Assembly: GCA_046350675.1 (NCBI GenBank) | Contig: JAXLZZ010000004.1 | Location: 1-64,000, forward strand | Length of the DNA stretch: 64,000 nt | Reading direction: 5' to 3' | From: JAXLZZ01 sp046350675 | GTDB lineage: Bacteria; Patescibacteriota; Saccharimonadia; Saccharimonadales; UBA4665 | Shown here: positions 47,154 through 56,190 of the stretch, piece after piece | Layout of the letters: each line of letters opens with the position of its first letter | Numbering within the stretch: position 1 is the stretch's first letter | Position numbers and translations under genes: made by a program | The notes under the pieces: generated by a model | Told to the model about the DNA's origin: nothing | What the model saw: only the letters and a program-made list of their open reading frames with translations | Databases searched by the model: none

Positions 47154-49862
47154 ATGAAAACAACTCCTTTTCGGAGGCTAAAAATCAGTCGAAATGCTGC
47201 TTTGGTGGTTGTAGTGTTATTAGCGTTTGCGGCGTACATACCTACGCTATTTGTGAAAGCAGATGCAGATCCAGCTTTAGTAGGAGGTACAGCTGTATCT
47301 GGATACAGTGGCACGGCAACACCAATAACCGATTTACAATTATCTGGCACTGGCAATCCAACTGTCCCAGTAAAACTTCGTGTGAGTAGCGGAAGCTTGA
47401 CAATGTCAACTACCACCGGGCTAACCTTTACTGGGTCTAGTAGCGGCTCAACCTTGCAGTTTAGTGGCACACTTGCAAACATCAATGCCGCCTTGAGTAC
47501 CCTTACGTACACCAGAACAGGAACAGGGACTGATACATTGGAAGCTTCGTTGGTCAACGCGGGTGAAGTGTTCTTCCCGGACAATAATCACTTATATGAA
47601 TACGTTTCATATACAGCCTCATGGGTTAACGCTAACACTAATGCGCAGACTCGTACAAAATACGGCGCTACAGGTTACCTGACTACGATAACCTCTCAAG
47701 CAGAGAACGACTTTGTAGCGGCGCGCCTTCTGAATGCCGGCTGGATGGGTGCAAGTGACTCGGCCTCAGAAGGTGACTGGAAGTGGGTTACTGGGCCAGA
47801 AAGTGGCACATCCTTTTGGAGTGGTGCTTCAGGTGGGAGTAGTGTTGGTGGTAGATATGCAAACTGGGGGACAGGTGAGCCAAATAACGCCGGCGATGAA
47901 GACTGTGCACAGTTCTTAACGGGCGGAACAGGTAAGTGGAATGATCTGCCTTGTAGCTCTACAACATTGCCAGGTTACGTTGTAGAGTACGGAAGCCCTT
48001 CGTCCCCAATTGAGATATCAAGCAAGAATGTATCAATAACAACTGGTGCTGCCAATCAGTATCCAGTGGTTAGCACGCTTGGCCCAACAGGGTATGTAAA
48101 TGGTAGCTGGACAAACGACACCACCCCGACACTGACTTTTAGTGCTACCGACCCTGATGCAGGCAATACAGTAGCCTATCAAGTTATTATTGATAACAAC
48201 AGCAATTTCTCGTCACCAGAAGTAAGCTACACTTCTGCTCAAGTAAGCCAGGGCTCTAAGTCATTCACTGTCGGTCAAGCAGCCGGTAGCGGTACATATA
48301 CAGTTGGCTCGGCAGATCAGACACTCAGCGACGGGCAATACTACTGGCGAGTTAGGGCTACTGACAATATTGGAGCTGTGGGTTCATACACAACCGCAAA
48401 TAGTGGCGGTATAGCGTTCGGTGTTGACACCAGTGCACCATCGCAGCCTCCAACTCCAACCACTTCTTCAGCTGGCAACGATAATACGCCAACATTTAGC
48501 TGGGACCCTATCACCTCAAGTGGCTCTACATCTGGAACCGTAACAATTGAATGGTCACAAGACCCTGATTTTGGCTCAGGAGTGTCCTCGGGGAGCGTTA
48601 GCTGGCCTACGAGCACTAGCTATACAGTCACAACACCACTTAGTGATGGGACATGGTACTTCAGAACACGTGCCACCGATAGCGCGGGAAATAATTCGCC
48701 ATATTCTAGTAGCACCAGCGCGACAATCGACACAACTGCCCCAACTGTGCCTGGCAAGCCGTCTGTGGGTGCCAGCGCAACACGTGACGCCACGCCAACA
48801 TGGGAATGGGCAGCCAGCACAGACACCAGTGCTGGCCTGCACACAGCTGAGCCGTATACTGTTGAGTGGTCGGACGATGAGGATTTCAATAGCGTGACCG
48901 CCACGAGCATTGCCACTACAAATAGTTTCACAATACCTAACGCTGATGAGCTTAGTGAAGGCGAGTGGTACTTTAGAGTGAAAGCCAAGGATAATTTGGG
49001 TAACACGTCAGCATACTCTCAAGTCGGCCAGGTTCTTGTAGACACGACTCCACCAAGTATCCCAGGCAAGCCAGCTGTGATTTCAGCCAAAAACAATACC
49101 CCTGCATGGTCTTGGGCAATGAGCACTGATGATGGTTCGGGCATGGATACGGTGCCTTACATAATAGAATGGTCGCAAAGCCCAAACTTTACCGGTACTG
49201 TGTACTCCAACTCTTCAAAAGATGCCTCCTACCAGCATGCAACAAAGCTTAGCAGTGGAACGTGGTATTCCAGAGTGAAAGCACAGGACACTGTGGGTAA
49301 CATGAGTGATTACAGTCAGCTTGGCACGGTGTTTTTTGCGGCACCCTTGGTGATAAAATCAGTTACTTCAATACCTAACCCCATCTCCAATAATTTTGCC
49401 TACGAAACATCTGAAACAGAACAAGACCTATCCATACCTGCTCCAATCATACTGAATGTTTTTAAGGAGTATTCTCAAGGGAAAGGTAAGGGCAAATTGC
49501 TCAACTTATCTCAATTTCAGGTTATATACTTTAAGCACAACGGCGAAGAGCATACGATAACTGTGAAACAAATTGCCGATGACTATGTAATTGTTACCGT
49601 GGCCTCCACGCCTACAGATGTGAAAATAGTTCGAGGTACGACGGTAGCTCATGACGTAGATGGCGACGGTAAGAATGATATTAGTATTTCGTTTGCTGCT
49701 ATAACTGGCGATAAAGCTCAGATGTCCTTCAAAGAACTCTCTGCAAAAACAGTTGCTCCTATTGAGAACTCACGGTTTACTATCTGGCCGTACGTATTAG
49801 CTGCAGCAAGTGTAATAACCATTGGCTATATCCTGATACGGCGTATACAGCAAGCACACTAA
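47154..49862 (+). CDS. Large surface protein with C-type lectin and Ig/FN3-like repeats
   Basis: 902 aa. N-terminal signal or anchor helix (AALVVVVLLAFAAYIPTLF), then a beta domain (~40-130) resembling cadherin-like or Ig-like adhesion modules. A C-type lectin domain follows (~146-280) with ATGYLTTITSQAENDFV, a calcium/sugar site EPN near 242-244, WND near 262-264 and conserved Cys. Then at least four beta-sandwich repeats of about 95 residues follow, each with PTxSW/TWEWA...VEWS..PDF and WYFRVKAKDNxGNxS. The C-terminus is one membrane helix with a basic tail (YVLAAASVITIGYILIRRI). This is a cell-surface adhesin-type architecture; EPN in such domains often goes with mannose-type sugars. Start at 47154, fixed by AAGAGAAAG. 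Confidence 0.85.
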   Translation: MKTTPFRRLKISRNAALVVVVLLAFAAYIPTLFVKADADPALVGGTAVSGYSGTATPITDLQLSGTGNPTVPVKLRVSSGSLTMSTTTGLTFTGSSSGSTLQFSGTLANINAALSTLTYTRTGTGTDTLEASLVNAGEVFFPDNNHLYEYVSYTASWVNANTNAQTRTKYGATGYLTTITSQAENDFVAARLLNAGWMGASDSASEGDWKWVTGPESGTSFWSGASGGSSVGGRYANWGTGEPNNAGDEDCAQFLTGGTGKWNDLPCSSTTLPGYVVEYGSPSSPIEISSKNVSITTGAANQYPVVSTLGPTGYVNGSWTNDTTPTLTFSATDPDAGNTVAYQVIIDNNSNFSSPEVSYTSAQVSQGSKSFTVGQAAGSGTYTVGSADQTLSDGQYYWRVRATDNIGAVGSYTTANSGGIAFGVDTSAPSQPPTPTTSSAGNDNTPTFSWDPITSSGSTSGTVTIEWSQDPDFGSGVSSGSVSWPTSTSYTVTTPLSDGTWYFRTRATDSAGNNSPYSSSTSATIDTTAPTVPGKPSVGASATRDATPTWEWAASTDTSAGLHTAEPYTVEWSDDEDFNSVTATSIATTNSFTIPNADELSEGEWYFRVKAKDNLGNTSAYSQVGQVLVDTTPPSIPGKPAVISAKNNTPAWSWAMSTDDGSGMDTVPYIIEWSQSPNFTGTVYSNSSKDASYQHATKLSSGTWYSRVKAQDTVGNMSDYSQLGTVFFAAPLVIKSVTSIPNPISNNFAYETSETEQDLSIPAPIILNVFKEYSQGKGKGKLLNLSQFQVIYFKHNGEEHTITVKQIADDYVIVTVASTPTDVKIVRGTTVAHDVDGDGKNDISISFAAITGDKAQMSFKELSAKTVAPIENSRFTIWPYVLAAASVITIGYILIRRIQQAH

Positions 49863-49866
49863 GTTA

Positions 49867-50880
49867 CTATTCTTGCTGGTTGTCGGATTGACGCAATTCA
49901 AATTTGTACATGTTTTCCATGACGAAATCAAACTGTTCTGGAGGTATATATTGACCATATTCAAGTGTGTCAAAAATGTCCTGGACTTCCTGTTCAAGCT
50001 CGTTCGGCTCCTTGTCTTCACCGAGCGCAGGATCTGCAATATAGCCAGCAGTCATAGGCTCTTTGCCCGGCTGCTGCATAAGAATCTGTAATTCAGCCAG
50101 TTCATGCCGTCTCCCGCCACTGCTTAAAAGCTTAATGTAATATGTCCTGCTACCGATCTCATGTTGTAATGCAACATTAATCTTATGCCAGGATTTGGTG
50201 TTGCCCAATTTACGAAACACAGACTGAGCTTTACGATTGATGCCAACTTCATATATATCGTGTGCGGTTACCTCTGTTGCGTTTTCCACCATCTTCTTCC
50301 CCATAGCATCAGCAAATTCTTCAGTCATAGCCAGTTTAAGCTCGTGACAAGTCTCGATATCTTCACCTCTACATTGTCGCATTGCCTTATTGAGCATAAA
50401 TGCAACCTGATCGAGGTCTTCGTCCTCAAATCTAGAGAGTAATCTATCTGCTTGCCGGTGTAATTGACTACGTTTTACACCTCTTAGCTCAATTGTACGT
50501 TCCTTCAGGATTCGACCTCTTTCAACGTCATAATCGTCTCCAAGAGCTACATCATATACAACCGCAGTCCTGCGTACGGCATTTTCAGGTGCATCACGGC
50601 CTGCTTTATTCTCAGAGATGACCATGACTTTTCCAGAGGTTGCGTATTCATTTTCTAGATAGGTGATAATAGTTGGTTTAGTCGGTTGCACAGGACGTTC
50701 CTCGTATGCCGCCGCTGCCATCTCGACTATCAGATCTTCAGGTTGGCTCATTTCTTCAAATGAATACTGTGCAAGCCGTTCCATAACTGTTTCGTCAGGT
50801 GCCGGCAGTTCAGGAGCCATCTCGTCTACACCATGGCCACCAAAGATATCATCAGGATTAAAATTTGACTCTGAATCCAT
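49867..50880 (-). CDS. Orphan hypothetical protein, 337 aa
   Basis: 337 aa, soluble, acidic at both ends (MDSESNFNPDDIFGGHGVDE; EPNELEQEVQDIFDTLEYG). The middle has beta-like and helical parts (IITYLENEYATSGKVMVI, RRTAVVYDVALGDDYDVE, SRTYYIKLLSSGGRRHELAE). I do not recognise it. It has a consensus promoter of the double-TTGACA type and is leaderless. It converges with the lectin gene with only 4 bp between them. Confidence 0.65.
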   Translation of the reverse strand: MDSESNFNPDDIFGGHGVDEMAPELPAPDETVMERLAQYSFEEMSQPEDLIVEMAAAAYEERPVQPTKPTIITYLENEYATSGKVMVISENKAGRDAPENAVRRTAVVYDVALGDDYDVERGRILKERTIELRGVKRSQLHRQADRLLSRFEDEDLDQVAFMLNKAMRQCRGEDIETCHELKLAMTEEFADAMGKKMVENATEVTAHDIYEVGINRKAQSVFRKLGNTKSWHKINVALQHEIGSRTYYIKLLSSGGRRHELAELQILMQQPGKEPMTAGYIADPALGEDKEPNELEQEVQDIFDTLEYGQYIPPEQFDFVMENMYKFELRQSDNQQE

Positions 50881-50888
50881 ATCTTTTC

Positions 50889-50917
50889 ATTATATCACAT
50901 TTTGTCAATATTATCAA
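50889..50917 (-). promoter_or_regulatory. Promoter with internal second TTGACA, type C
   Basis: On the minus strand, -35 TTGATA (50917-50912), 17 bp, -10 TATAAT (50894-50889), 8 bases before the ATG. The spacer includes TTGACAAAATGTGA. Confidence 0.65.
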
Positions 50918-50968
50918 TTATTTGACCCTATACATAATATAGCGAAGGGTATATACTAGTTGTGACGT

Positions 50969-51775
50969 ATGGCAAAAACAATGATCTCTGCAAAAGATGT
51001 AGTTAAGAGTTTCGGTGAGATTACCGCTGTAAACCATATTTCCTTTGAGGTAAAAAAAGGAGAGATTTTTGCATTTTTGGGACCAAACGGTGCTGGCAAG
51101 AGTACCACTATCAAGATGCTGACCACGATGTTGCGGCCTACGAGCGGAAGCCTATTGCTGGCTGGTCACGATGTGACTAAAGAGCGTGATTCAGCACGTA
51201 AGTCGTTTGGCATCGTATTCCAAGACCCAAGCTTGGACGAAGAGCTATCAGCTTATGAAAACATGGATCTTCACGCGGTATTGTACGGCATGTCCAAAAA
51301 AGATCGCCAAAAACAGATTGAAGAACTGTTGAAGCTAGTTGAATTGTGGGATCGCAAAGACTACATGATCAAAACCTTCTCTGGCGGTATGCGTCGCCGG
51401 TTAGAAATCGCGCGAGGATTATTACATGAACCCGAGATTCTGTTTCTAGACGAGCCAACGCTTGGTTTAGACACACAAACACGTAATCTCATGTGGAAAT
51501 ACGTAAAGCGTCTGAGCGACGAAAAGGGCATGACCATTTTCTTTACCACGCATTATCTAGACGAAGCAGAGGCAGCAGCTGAACGCATTGCCATCATTGA
51601 TCATGGCAAAATTGTTGCCCATGGCACTACTGAATCGTTGACCAAACAGACCAAAACAAAGTCACTAGAGGATGCCTATTTATCATTAACCGGCTCGAAC
51701 GTGCGGGAAGACGTTAGCGCATCAAACAATGGCCTGAACAACCGAACGGCATTAAGAAATAGGAATTTACGCTAA
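50969..51775 (+). CDS. ABC transporter ATPase
   Basis: 268 aa. Walker A LGPNGAGKSTT, Q-loop IVFQDPSLDEEL, signature FSGGMRRRLEIA, Walker B ILFLDEPTLGLD, H-loop FFTTHYLDEAE. It couples to the permease through a TAATG overlap. ABC-2 exporter type, similar to the DrrA-like ATPase at 43803 but without its long C-terminal extension. TATACT lies 11 bases before the ATG. Confidence 0.92.
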   Translation: MAKTMISAKDVVKSFGEITAVNHISFEVKKGEIFAFLGPNGAGKSTTIKMLTTMLRPTSGSLLLAGHDVTKERDSARKSFGIVFQDPSLDEELSAYENMDLHAVLYGMSKKDRQKQIEELLKLVELWDRKDYMIKTFSGGMRRRLEIARGLLHEPEILFLDEPTLGLDTQTRNLMWKYVKRLSDEKGMTIFFTTHYLDEAEAAAERIAIIDHGKIVAHGTTESLTKQTKTKSLEDAYLSLTGSNVREDVSASNNGLNNRTALRNRNLR

Positions 51776-52521
51776 TGGAAATAATTTACCAGCTCTGGCT
51801 CAGGCAAATTCGCCGCTTTACACGTAGTGGCTCACGCATGGTAGGTACTATTGGCCAACCACTTCTGCTCATGCTTGCGCTTGGGTATGGTATAGGCGCT
51901 ATCTACGAAAAGGCTGGCGAAGGTGATTATCTTGAGTTTTTGGTGCCTGGCATTATTACGCAAACCGTGCTGTTATCAGCGGTGTTTTGGGGTATTATCA
52001 TCCTGATGGATAAGCGATTTGGCTTCTTGTCTGAACTGTTGGTAGCTCCAGTATCACGCGTTAAGATTTTGCTGGGCAGTGCACTTGGCGGTGCAACTAT
52101 ATCTATCGTGCAAGGTATTATGATCTTTATTATTTCGATTATCTTTGGTTTCCGACCAGACAACTGGCTTATGATGATACCAGCTTTGTTTATTTTGATA
52201 TTTATGAGTTTGGCGCTAACAAGCTTTGGTGCTGCCATTGCTTCATCGGTTGAAGATTTCCAAGGCTTTCAAAGCATAAACAACCTACTCGTAATGCCAT
52301 TGTTCTTCCTGTCGAGTGCCTTATACCCACTAGAAAACGTACCTACGGTATTGAAGGTTATTAGCACCTTAAACCCGGTAAGCTACATGGTTGATGCGCT
52401 GAGATATATGATGACGGGTGTGACCCACTTTGGTCTGCCGTTAGATCTCATTGTTATGACGGGTACTCTTGTAATTTGCGTAGCCTTTGCGGTTAACCGC
52501 TTTAATCGCCTGCAAGTGTGA
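51775..52521 (+). CDS. ABC-2 type transporter permease
   Basis: 248 aa with six membrane segments and the ABC-2 loop LVPGIITQTVLLSAVFWGII...KRFGFLSELLVAPVSRVKI, plus FLSSALYPLENVPTVLKVIS. Shares its stop/start overlap with the ATPase. Exports an unknown hydrophobic compound or envelope precursor. Confidence 0.9.
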   Translation: MEIIYQLWLRQIRRFTRSGSRMVGTIGQPLLLMLALGYGIGAIYEKAGEGDYLEFLVPGIITQTVLLSAVFWGIIILMDKRFGFLSELLVAPVSRVKILLGSALGGATISIVQGIMIFIISIIFGFRPDNWLMMIPALFILIFMSLALTSFGAAIASSVEDFQGFQSINNLLVMPLFFLSSALYPLENVPTVLKVISTLNPVSYMVDALRYMMTGVTHFGLPLDLIVMTGTLVICVAFAVNRFNRLQV

Positions 52522-52542
52522 TAACTATCACACGCTATTATC

Positions 52543-52571
52543 TTGACGCACGGAAAGCTGCGGCGTAGCAT
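52543..52571 (+). promoter_or_regulatory. Promoter of the structured small RNA at 52578-52665
   Basis: -35 TTGACG (52543-52548), exactly 17 bp, -10 TAGCAT (52566-52571). Confidence 0.6.
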
Positions 52572-52577
52572 AGTAGA

Positions 52578-52665
52578 TACCACTGTGAGGTGGTTATCAA
52601 CGAAAGTTGATATGCATTCTCAGCAATGAGTCTGCAAGGGAGGAGCCGGTCAAACGGCTCCTTTT
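52578..52665 (+). ncRNA. Candidate small RNA: four consecutive hairpins, two GNRA loops
   Basis: The predicted transcript of about 90 nt is almost entirely paired. Hairpin 1: ACCAC/GTGGT (52579-52594). Hairpin 2: TATCAAC-GAAA-GTTGATA, perfect, GNRA loop (52595-52612). Hairpin 3: GCA-TT-CTCA-GCAA-TGAG-TC-TGC, again GNRA (52614-52635). Hairpin 4: terminator GGAGCCG/CGGCTCC with TTTT (52642-52665). There is no open reading frame and no plus-strand gene downstream, so it is not a leader. The terminator also serves the convergent gene at 52669. Not a family I recognise. Confidence 0.55.
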
Positions 52666-52668
52666 CTA

Positions 52669-53610
52669 TTACAGGATATTTCTTTGACGACAGATCACGA
52701 ACGCACCTGCGCCAATTGCCATTGATAACCAGTAGTTTATAAAGCGATAGGTAAGTGCCACGGCTAGTGCAACAGCGCCCGAAACCCCGTACGCAAGCAT
52801 GCCGGCAACCAGTCCAGCTTCAACACCACCAAGCCCGCCTGGCGTAGGAGTTGCCACACCAATAACGACTCCCATTGTAAAAACAATAAGCACTGCAACA
52901 AAAGACAGTGGCACGTTCAGTGATAGCACGCAAAACCATAGGCACACGACATTTGTGAGTGTTAATAGGATGGAGGTACCGAGAGCTGCAAATAGCTTGT
53001 GTGGCTTTCGCCTATACGCAATGAGCTGTGCAGCAACCGCTGCCACTTTTGATAAAATTTTACCCTTTAGCGTTTTTGCGAAAATAAGTAGAAGTATAAA
53101 AAGTACTGCAGCAGCTGCCACGAATAACAGCTTCTGTTGCAAGTCTGCGCTCCCAATAGCTGGAAGTTGATCATGAAATACTGCCACTAGTATGAGAGTG
53201 AGCGTAATATGGCCTGCAAACCCCAGTAGATTATTAGCAGTGACTACGCTAGCAGCCTCTGGCAAGGTGTGCTTAGCTTTTCGCAAATACACATAATTGG
53301 CACCGATGCCCCCAATTCCAGCAGGCAGCAAGCGATTTACAAACATAGCAGCCATTTGAGCCAATACTGTGCGCGGATATTTGAGCGGCCGAAGCGCCAG
53401 GATAGTGTAGGTTGCTGCGGCGATCATAAAGGTGAGTAAAGAAAAACATACTGCAAGCATGATCTGCGGCACATCTGCCTTTTTTACAATTGCAATACTG
53501 TCCTGAAAACCACTAATCTGCGGAATGATTACATACAGTGCTAATCCGCCGATTGCCAAAAGTATGAGTCTATTTCGCAGTGTGCTTTTGTTTAATGTTT
53601 GATTAGTCAT
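52669..53610 (-). CDS. UPF0104 / lysylphosphatidylglycerol-synthase-type membrane protein
   Basis: 313 aa with eight membrane segments. The family motifs NRLLPAGIGGIGANYVYLRK and GVATPTPGGLGGVEAGLVAGML (here the P-x-P-G-G-L-G-x-x-E signature) are clear. Members are membrane-domain relatives of MprF flippases and move or bind lipids. Start set at 53610, where GATAAT lies 6 bases upstream; a longer in-frame start at 53724 would run through the divergent promoter region. A paralogue is at 61508. Confidence 0.85.
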   Translation of the reverse strand: MTNQTLNKSTLRNRLILLAIGGLALYVIIPQISGFQDSIAIVKKADVPQIMLAVCFSLLTFMIAAATYTILALRPLKYPRTVLAQMAAMFVNRLLPAGIGGIGANYVYLRKAKHTLPEAASVVTANNLLGFAGHITLTLILVAVFHDQLPAIGSADLQQKLLFVAAAAVLFILLLIFAKTLKGKILSKVAAVAAQLIAYRRKPHKLFAALGTSILLTLTNVVCLWFCVLSLNVPLSFVAVLIVFTMGVVIGVATPTPGGLGGVEAGLVAGMLAYGVSGAVALAVALTYRFINYWLSMAIGAGAFVICRQRNIL

Positions 53611-53616
53611 ACATGT

Positions 53617-53645
53617 ATTATCAAGCAGAAGGGCTTTAACCACAA
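53617..53645 (-). promoter_or_regulatory. Promoter of the UPF0104 gene
   Basis: On the minus strand, -35 TTGTGG (53645-53640), 17 bp, -10 GATAAT (53622-53617), 6 bases before the ATG at 53610: leaderless. Confidence 0.65.
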
Positions 53646-53744
53646 GCATCGGTACTGAGCTGTTGAAAATCTTACGCAGCAAATCGGGTATACTATGTTT
53701 TACTAGAGCGAACCACGTAAACACTGATATTACAGGGAGACCGA

Positions 53745-54689
53745 GTGAAGCAGACAGTCACTACCAAGAAAAAACAGTCAACTCTTGAGTTGTTGCGCCC
53801 TGTTCTATTGTTTATACCACTGTACATTCTATTGGTTTTTTTGCTGCCAGCCAGCAAAACGGTGATGCGCACCTACAGTCTTGAGCCGTTTCAGTACCAC
53901 ATACTACTGCTATTAGTCACGCTACCGTACATGCTGGTATGGATCAGCGCATGTTTAGCGTATGTGCGCTTGCGCCAGTACACAAAGCTGCTCAAAAAAA
54001 CACCTGAGGGAGGAGATTATTGGCATATCACTCGGGGCATAATGTATCTTGCATATGGCTTGCCGATAGTAGCCATCCTATCGCTGTTAATCAATTCTGT
54101 TGGTAATCATGTTTCTGAGCTGAAAGCAGCCAGCATAATTATGGTGAATTACTTAAGTTTGCTTGTGCCTCTTGTGGCGTATAGTACCCTCCGAAAGGGT
54201 ACACACGGACTTGTCGAGCGCAACAAGCTGCGTTTTAGTCTGAACGACATGCGCACTATCGTGATCGCATTAGTCTTGATTGGTGTTGCGTATTGTTACT
54301 TCACTTTTCGTAAGTTAAACCTAGATAGTATTGGCTCAGCGGATAACCCATATTACTTGCCGGCCTGGCTCATGATCACGACAATCATTGTTCCGTACCT
54401 GTACGCATGGTTTAGCGGTTTGTTGGCGGCTTACGAATTAGTGTTGTTTGGAAGACAAGTGCAGGGTGTGTTGTATCGACAAGCGGTGCGTTGGGTGGCA
54501 AGTGGCGTGGCCGGAGTAGTAGCTGGTGGTGTGGCCTTGCAATACCTGCGAACAGTTGTGCCTCGGACCGGTCATCTTAGTATCAACACAGCTTTCTTAT
54601 TTGCGTTTACAGCTTACGTTATTCTAATCGTAGGGTTCGTATTGATAATAATTGGGGCGAGCAAACTTAAACGCATTGAGGAAGTGTAG
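53745..54689 (+). CDS. Eight-span membrane protein of unknown function
   Basis: 314 aa. Starts at GTG with GGGAG 6 bases upstream. About eight hydrophobic segments with short loops; a notable cytoplasmic stretch LRQYTKLLKKTPEGGDYWHI. No catalytic motif is visible. It is followed directly by a 93-aa soluble protein and a PAS histidine kinase on the same strand, so it may be the membrane sensor or input part of that signalling set. Confidence 0.65.
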   Translation: MKQTVTTKKKQSTLELLRPVLLFIPLYILLVFLLPASKTVMRTYSLEPFQYHILLLLVTLPYMLVWISACLAYVRLRQYTKLLKKTPEGGDYWHITRGIMYLAYGLPIVAILSLLINSVGNHVSELKAASIIMVNYLSLLVPLVAYSTLRKGTHGLVERNKLRFSLNDMRTIVIALVLIGVAYCYFTFRKLNLDSIGSADNPYYLPAWLMITTIIVPYLYAWFSGLLAAYELVLFGRQVQGVLYRQAVRWVASGVAGVVAGGVALQYLRTVVPRTGHLSINTAFLFAFTAYVILIVGFVLIIIGASKLKRIEEV

Positions 54690-54690
54690 C

Positions 54691-54972
54691 ATGAGCAAAC
54701 AAACACTTGTGCTCTACGAACAGGTTGTTAAGGTCACGAATGTGTACCTCGGCCCAGCAGCCGATAGATTTATTGCTCGCCAAATAGAAAATCACCTTGA
54801 TAAGCCACCGCAACAAATGTCTAAAGAAGATTTACTGCAATTAATTGATTGGATACAAGTAGCCATGTCGTTAATTACAGAGGATTCAGACATTGTTGAA
54901 GAATATATTGGTCAGCTCCGAAGTCTTACGCAAGATATACCAACACGAAAGGCACGTGGTACAGGGAAATAA
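54691..54972 (+). CDS. Small helical protein, 93 aa, in the signalling cluster
   Basis: 93 aa, start MSKQTLVLYEQVVKV, with GAGGAAG upstream and 1 bp after the stop of the membrane protein. Entirely helical by eye (GPAADRFIARQIENHLDKPP, EDLLQLIDWIQVAMSLITED), with a basic tail. The size and helical build would suit an adaptor between the membrane protein and the kinase, but this is inference from position only. Confidence 0.65.
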   Translation: MSKQTLVLYEQVVKVTNVYLGPAADRFIARQIENHLDKPPQQMSKEDLLQLIDWIQVAMSLITEDSDIVEEYIGQLRSLTQDIPTRKARGTGK

Positions 54973-54984
54973 CAAGTAGGTCTT

Positions 54985-56118
54985 ATGTCTGAGACAGAAC
55001 ATTCACACGAGCATCTCCACTCACTGCGTGTCACCGAGCAGCAGGCTGAGTTAGAGGCGTTGTTTACAAGTATAGGTGATGGAGCAATTACTACTGATGA
55101 ATTTGGCAAAATAACTCGAGTTAATCCAAAAGCATTGAGCATACTGGGGTACAGCAAAAAAGAACTGCTCGGTGAATGGTTCCCAAGAAAGATTCAGGCC
55201 GTCACCCAAGATAATAAGCCATTAAATTTAATAGACCGCCCCATTACACGGGCGTTTTTAAATGGCGATACTGTTTCTCAAAAATGCTGTTATCGGAGTA
55301 AAACTGGCGACATCATTCCCGTATCAATAACGGTTTCACCCATACTGTTTGATGGTAAGCCTCTTGGCGCCATAGAAGTATTCCGTGATATTACTCGTGA
55401 AGAAGAAATTGACCGCATGAAAAGTGAGTTTATATCCTTAGCCTCTCATCAGTTGCGCACGCCATTGTCTGCAATTAAAACGTACTCCCACATGCTTGTT
55501 GATGGTTACATTGGCACCATTACGCCACCGCAAAAAAAAGCAGTACGCACCATTATTGGAGCGAGCAATCGTATGAATGAACTTATTAGTACACTACTGA
55601 ACATTACTCGAATGGAAAGTGGCACTATTCGTGTAACTCCTAAATACGTACGAGTAGATGCTTTAGCCCAAGAAGCAATGCAAGAAGTAGCACTTCTGGC
55701 AGGAGAGCGACAAATATCAACTTCTATACGCGTTGGGAAAGGCAGCATGGGTGTTAAAACGGACCCCTTACTGTTTAAGGAGATAATTATTAATTTAGCT
55801 ACAAATGCTATCAAGTACACGCCAGAAAATGGTACTGTCTGCGTCAAAGTCCAGCGCAGAGGCAGTACTGTGGTAACTTCAGTTATAGATAGCGGCTGGG
55901 GCATACCGCAGGCTTCGCAAAAACAAATCTTTAGCAAGTTCTTCCGTGCACAAAACATTGTTAAGAGAGAGACTACGGGCACCGGTTTGGGTCTTTACCT
56001 TGTAAAAGGGTTGGTGGACGCACTCGGTGGTACCATATCATTTAAGAGTGAAGAGGGTAAGGGTACTACGTTTACGGTGAGTCTCCCTGCGCTAAAAAGC
56101 AGTAAGACAAAGGGGTGA
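54985..56118 (+). CDS. Cytosolic PAS-domain sensor histidine kinase
   Basis: 377 aa. PAS domain ~22-135 (SIGDGAITTDEFGKITRVNP), HisKA with H-box LASHQLRTP and phospho-acceptor His155, HATPase with NLATNAIKYTPENG, DSGWGI and GTGLGLYLV. No membrane segment. It lies third in a row of four same-strand signalling genes, with a single-domain receiver following at 56191. The cognate pair is likely though not proven. Architecture matches the kinase at 14176. Confidence 0.92.
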   Translation: MSETEHSHEHLHSLRVTEQQAELEALFTSIGDGAITTDEFGKITRVNPKALSILGYSKKELLGEWFPRKIQAVTQDNKPLNLIDRPITRAFLNGDTVSQKCCYRSKTGDIIPVSITVSPILFDGKPLGAIEVFRDITREEEIDRMKSEFISLASHQLRTPLSAIKTYSHMLVDGYIGTITPPQKKAVRTIIGASNRMNELISTLLNITRMESGTIRVTPKYVRVDALAQEAMQEVALLAGERQISTSIRVGKGSMGVKTDPLLFKEIIINLATNAIKYTPENGTVCVKVQRRGSTVVTSVIDSGWGIPQASQKQIFSKFFRAQNIVKRETTGTGLGLYLVKGLVDALGGTISFKSEEGKGTTFTVSLPALKSSKTKG

Positions 56119-56128
56119 TTGTGTGAAA

Positions 56129-56158
56129 TTTACTACTTCCAGATAAAGGCGGTATGAT
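56129..56158 (+). promoter_or_regulatory. Promoter of the receiver gene
   Basis: -35 TTTACT (56129-56134), 18 bp, -10 TATGAT (56153-56158). It allows the receiver to be expressed apart from the kinase. Confidence 0.55.
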
Positions 56159-56190
56159 ATAACTAATAGACAATACTAAAGGGGATACAC

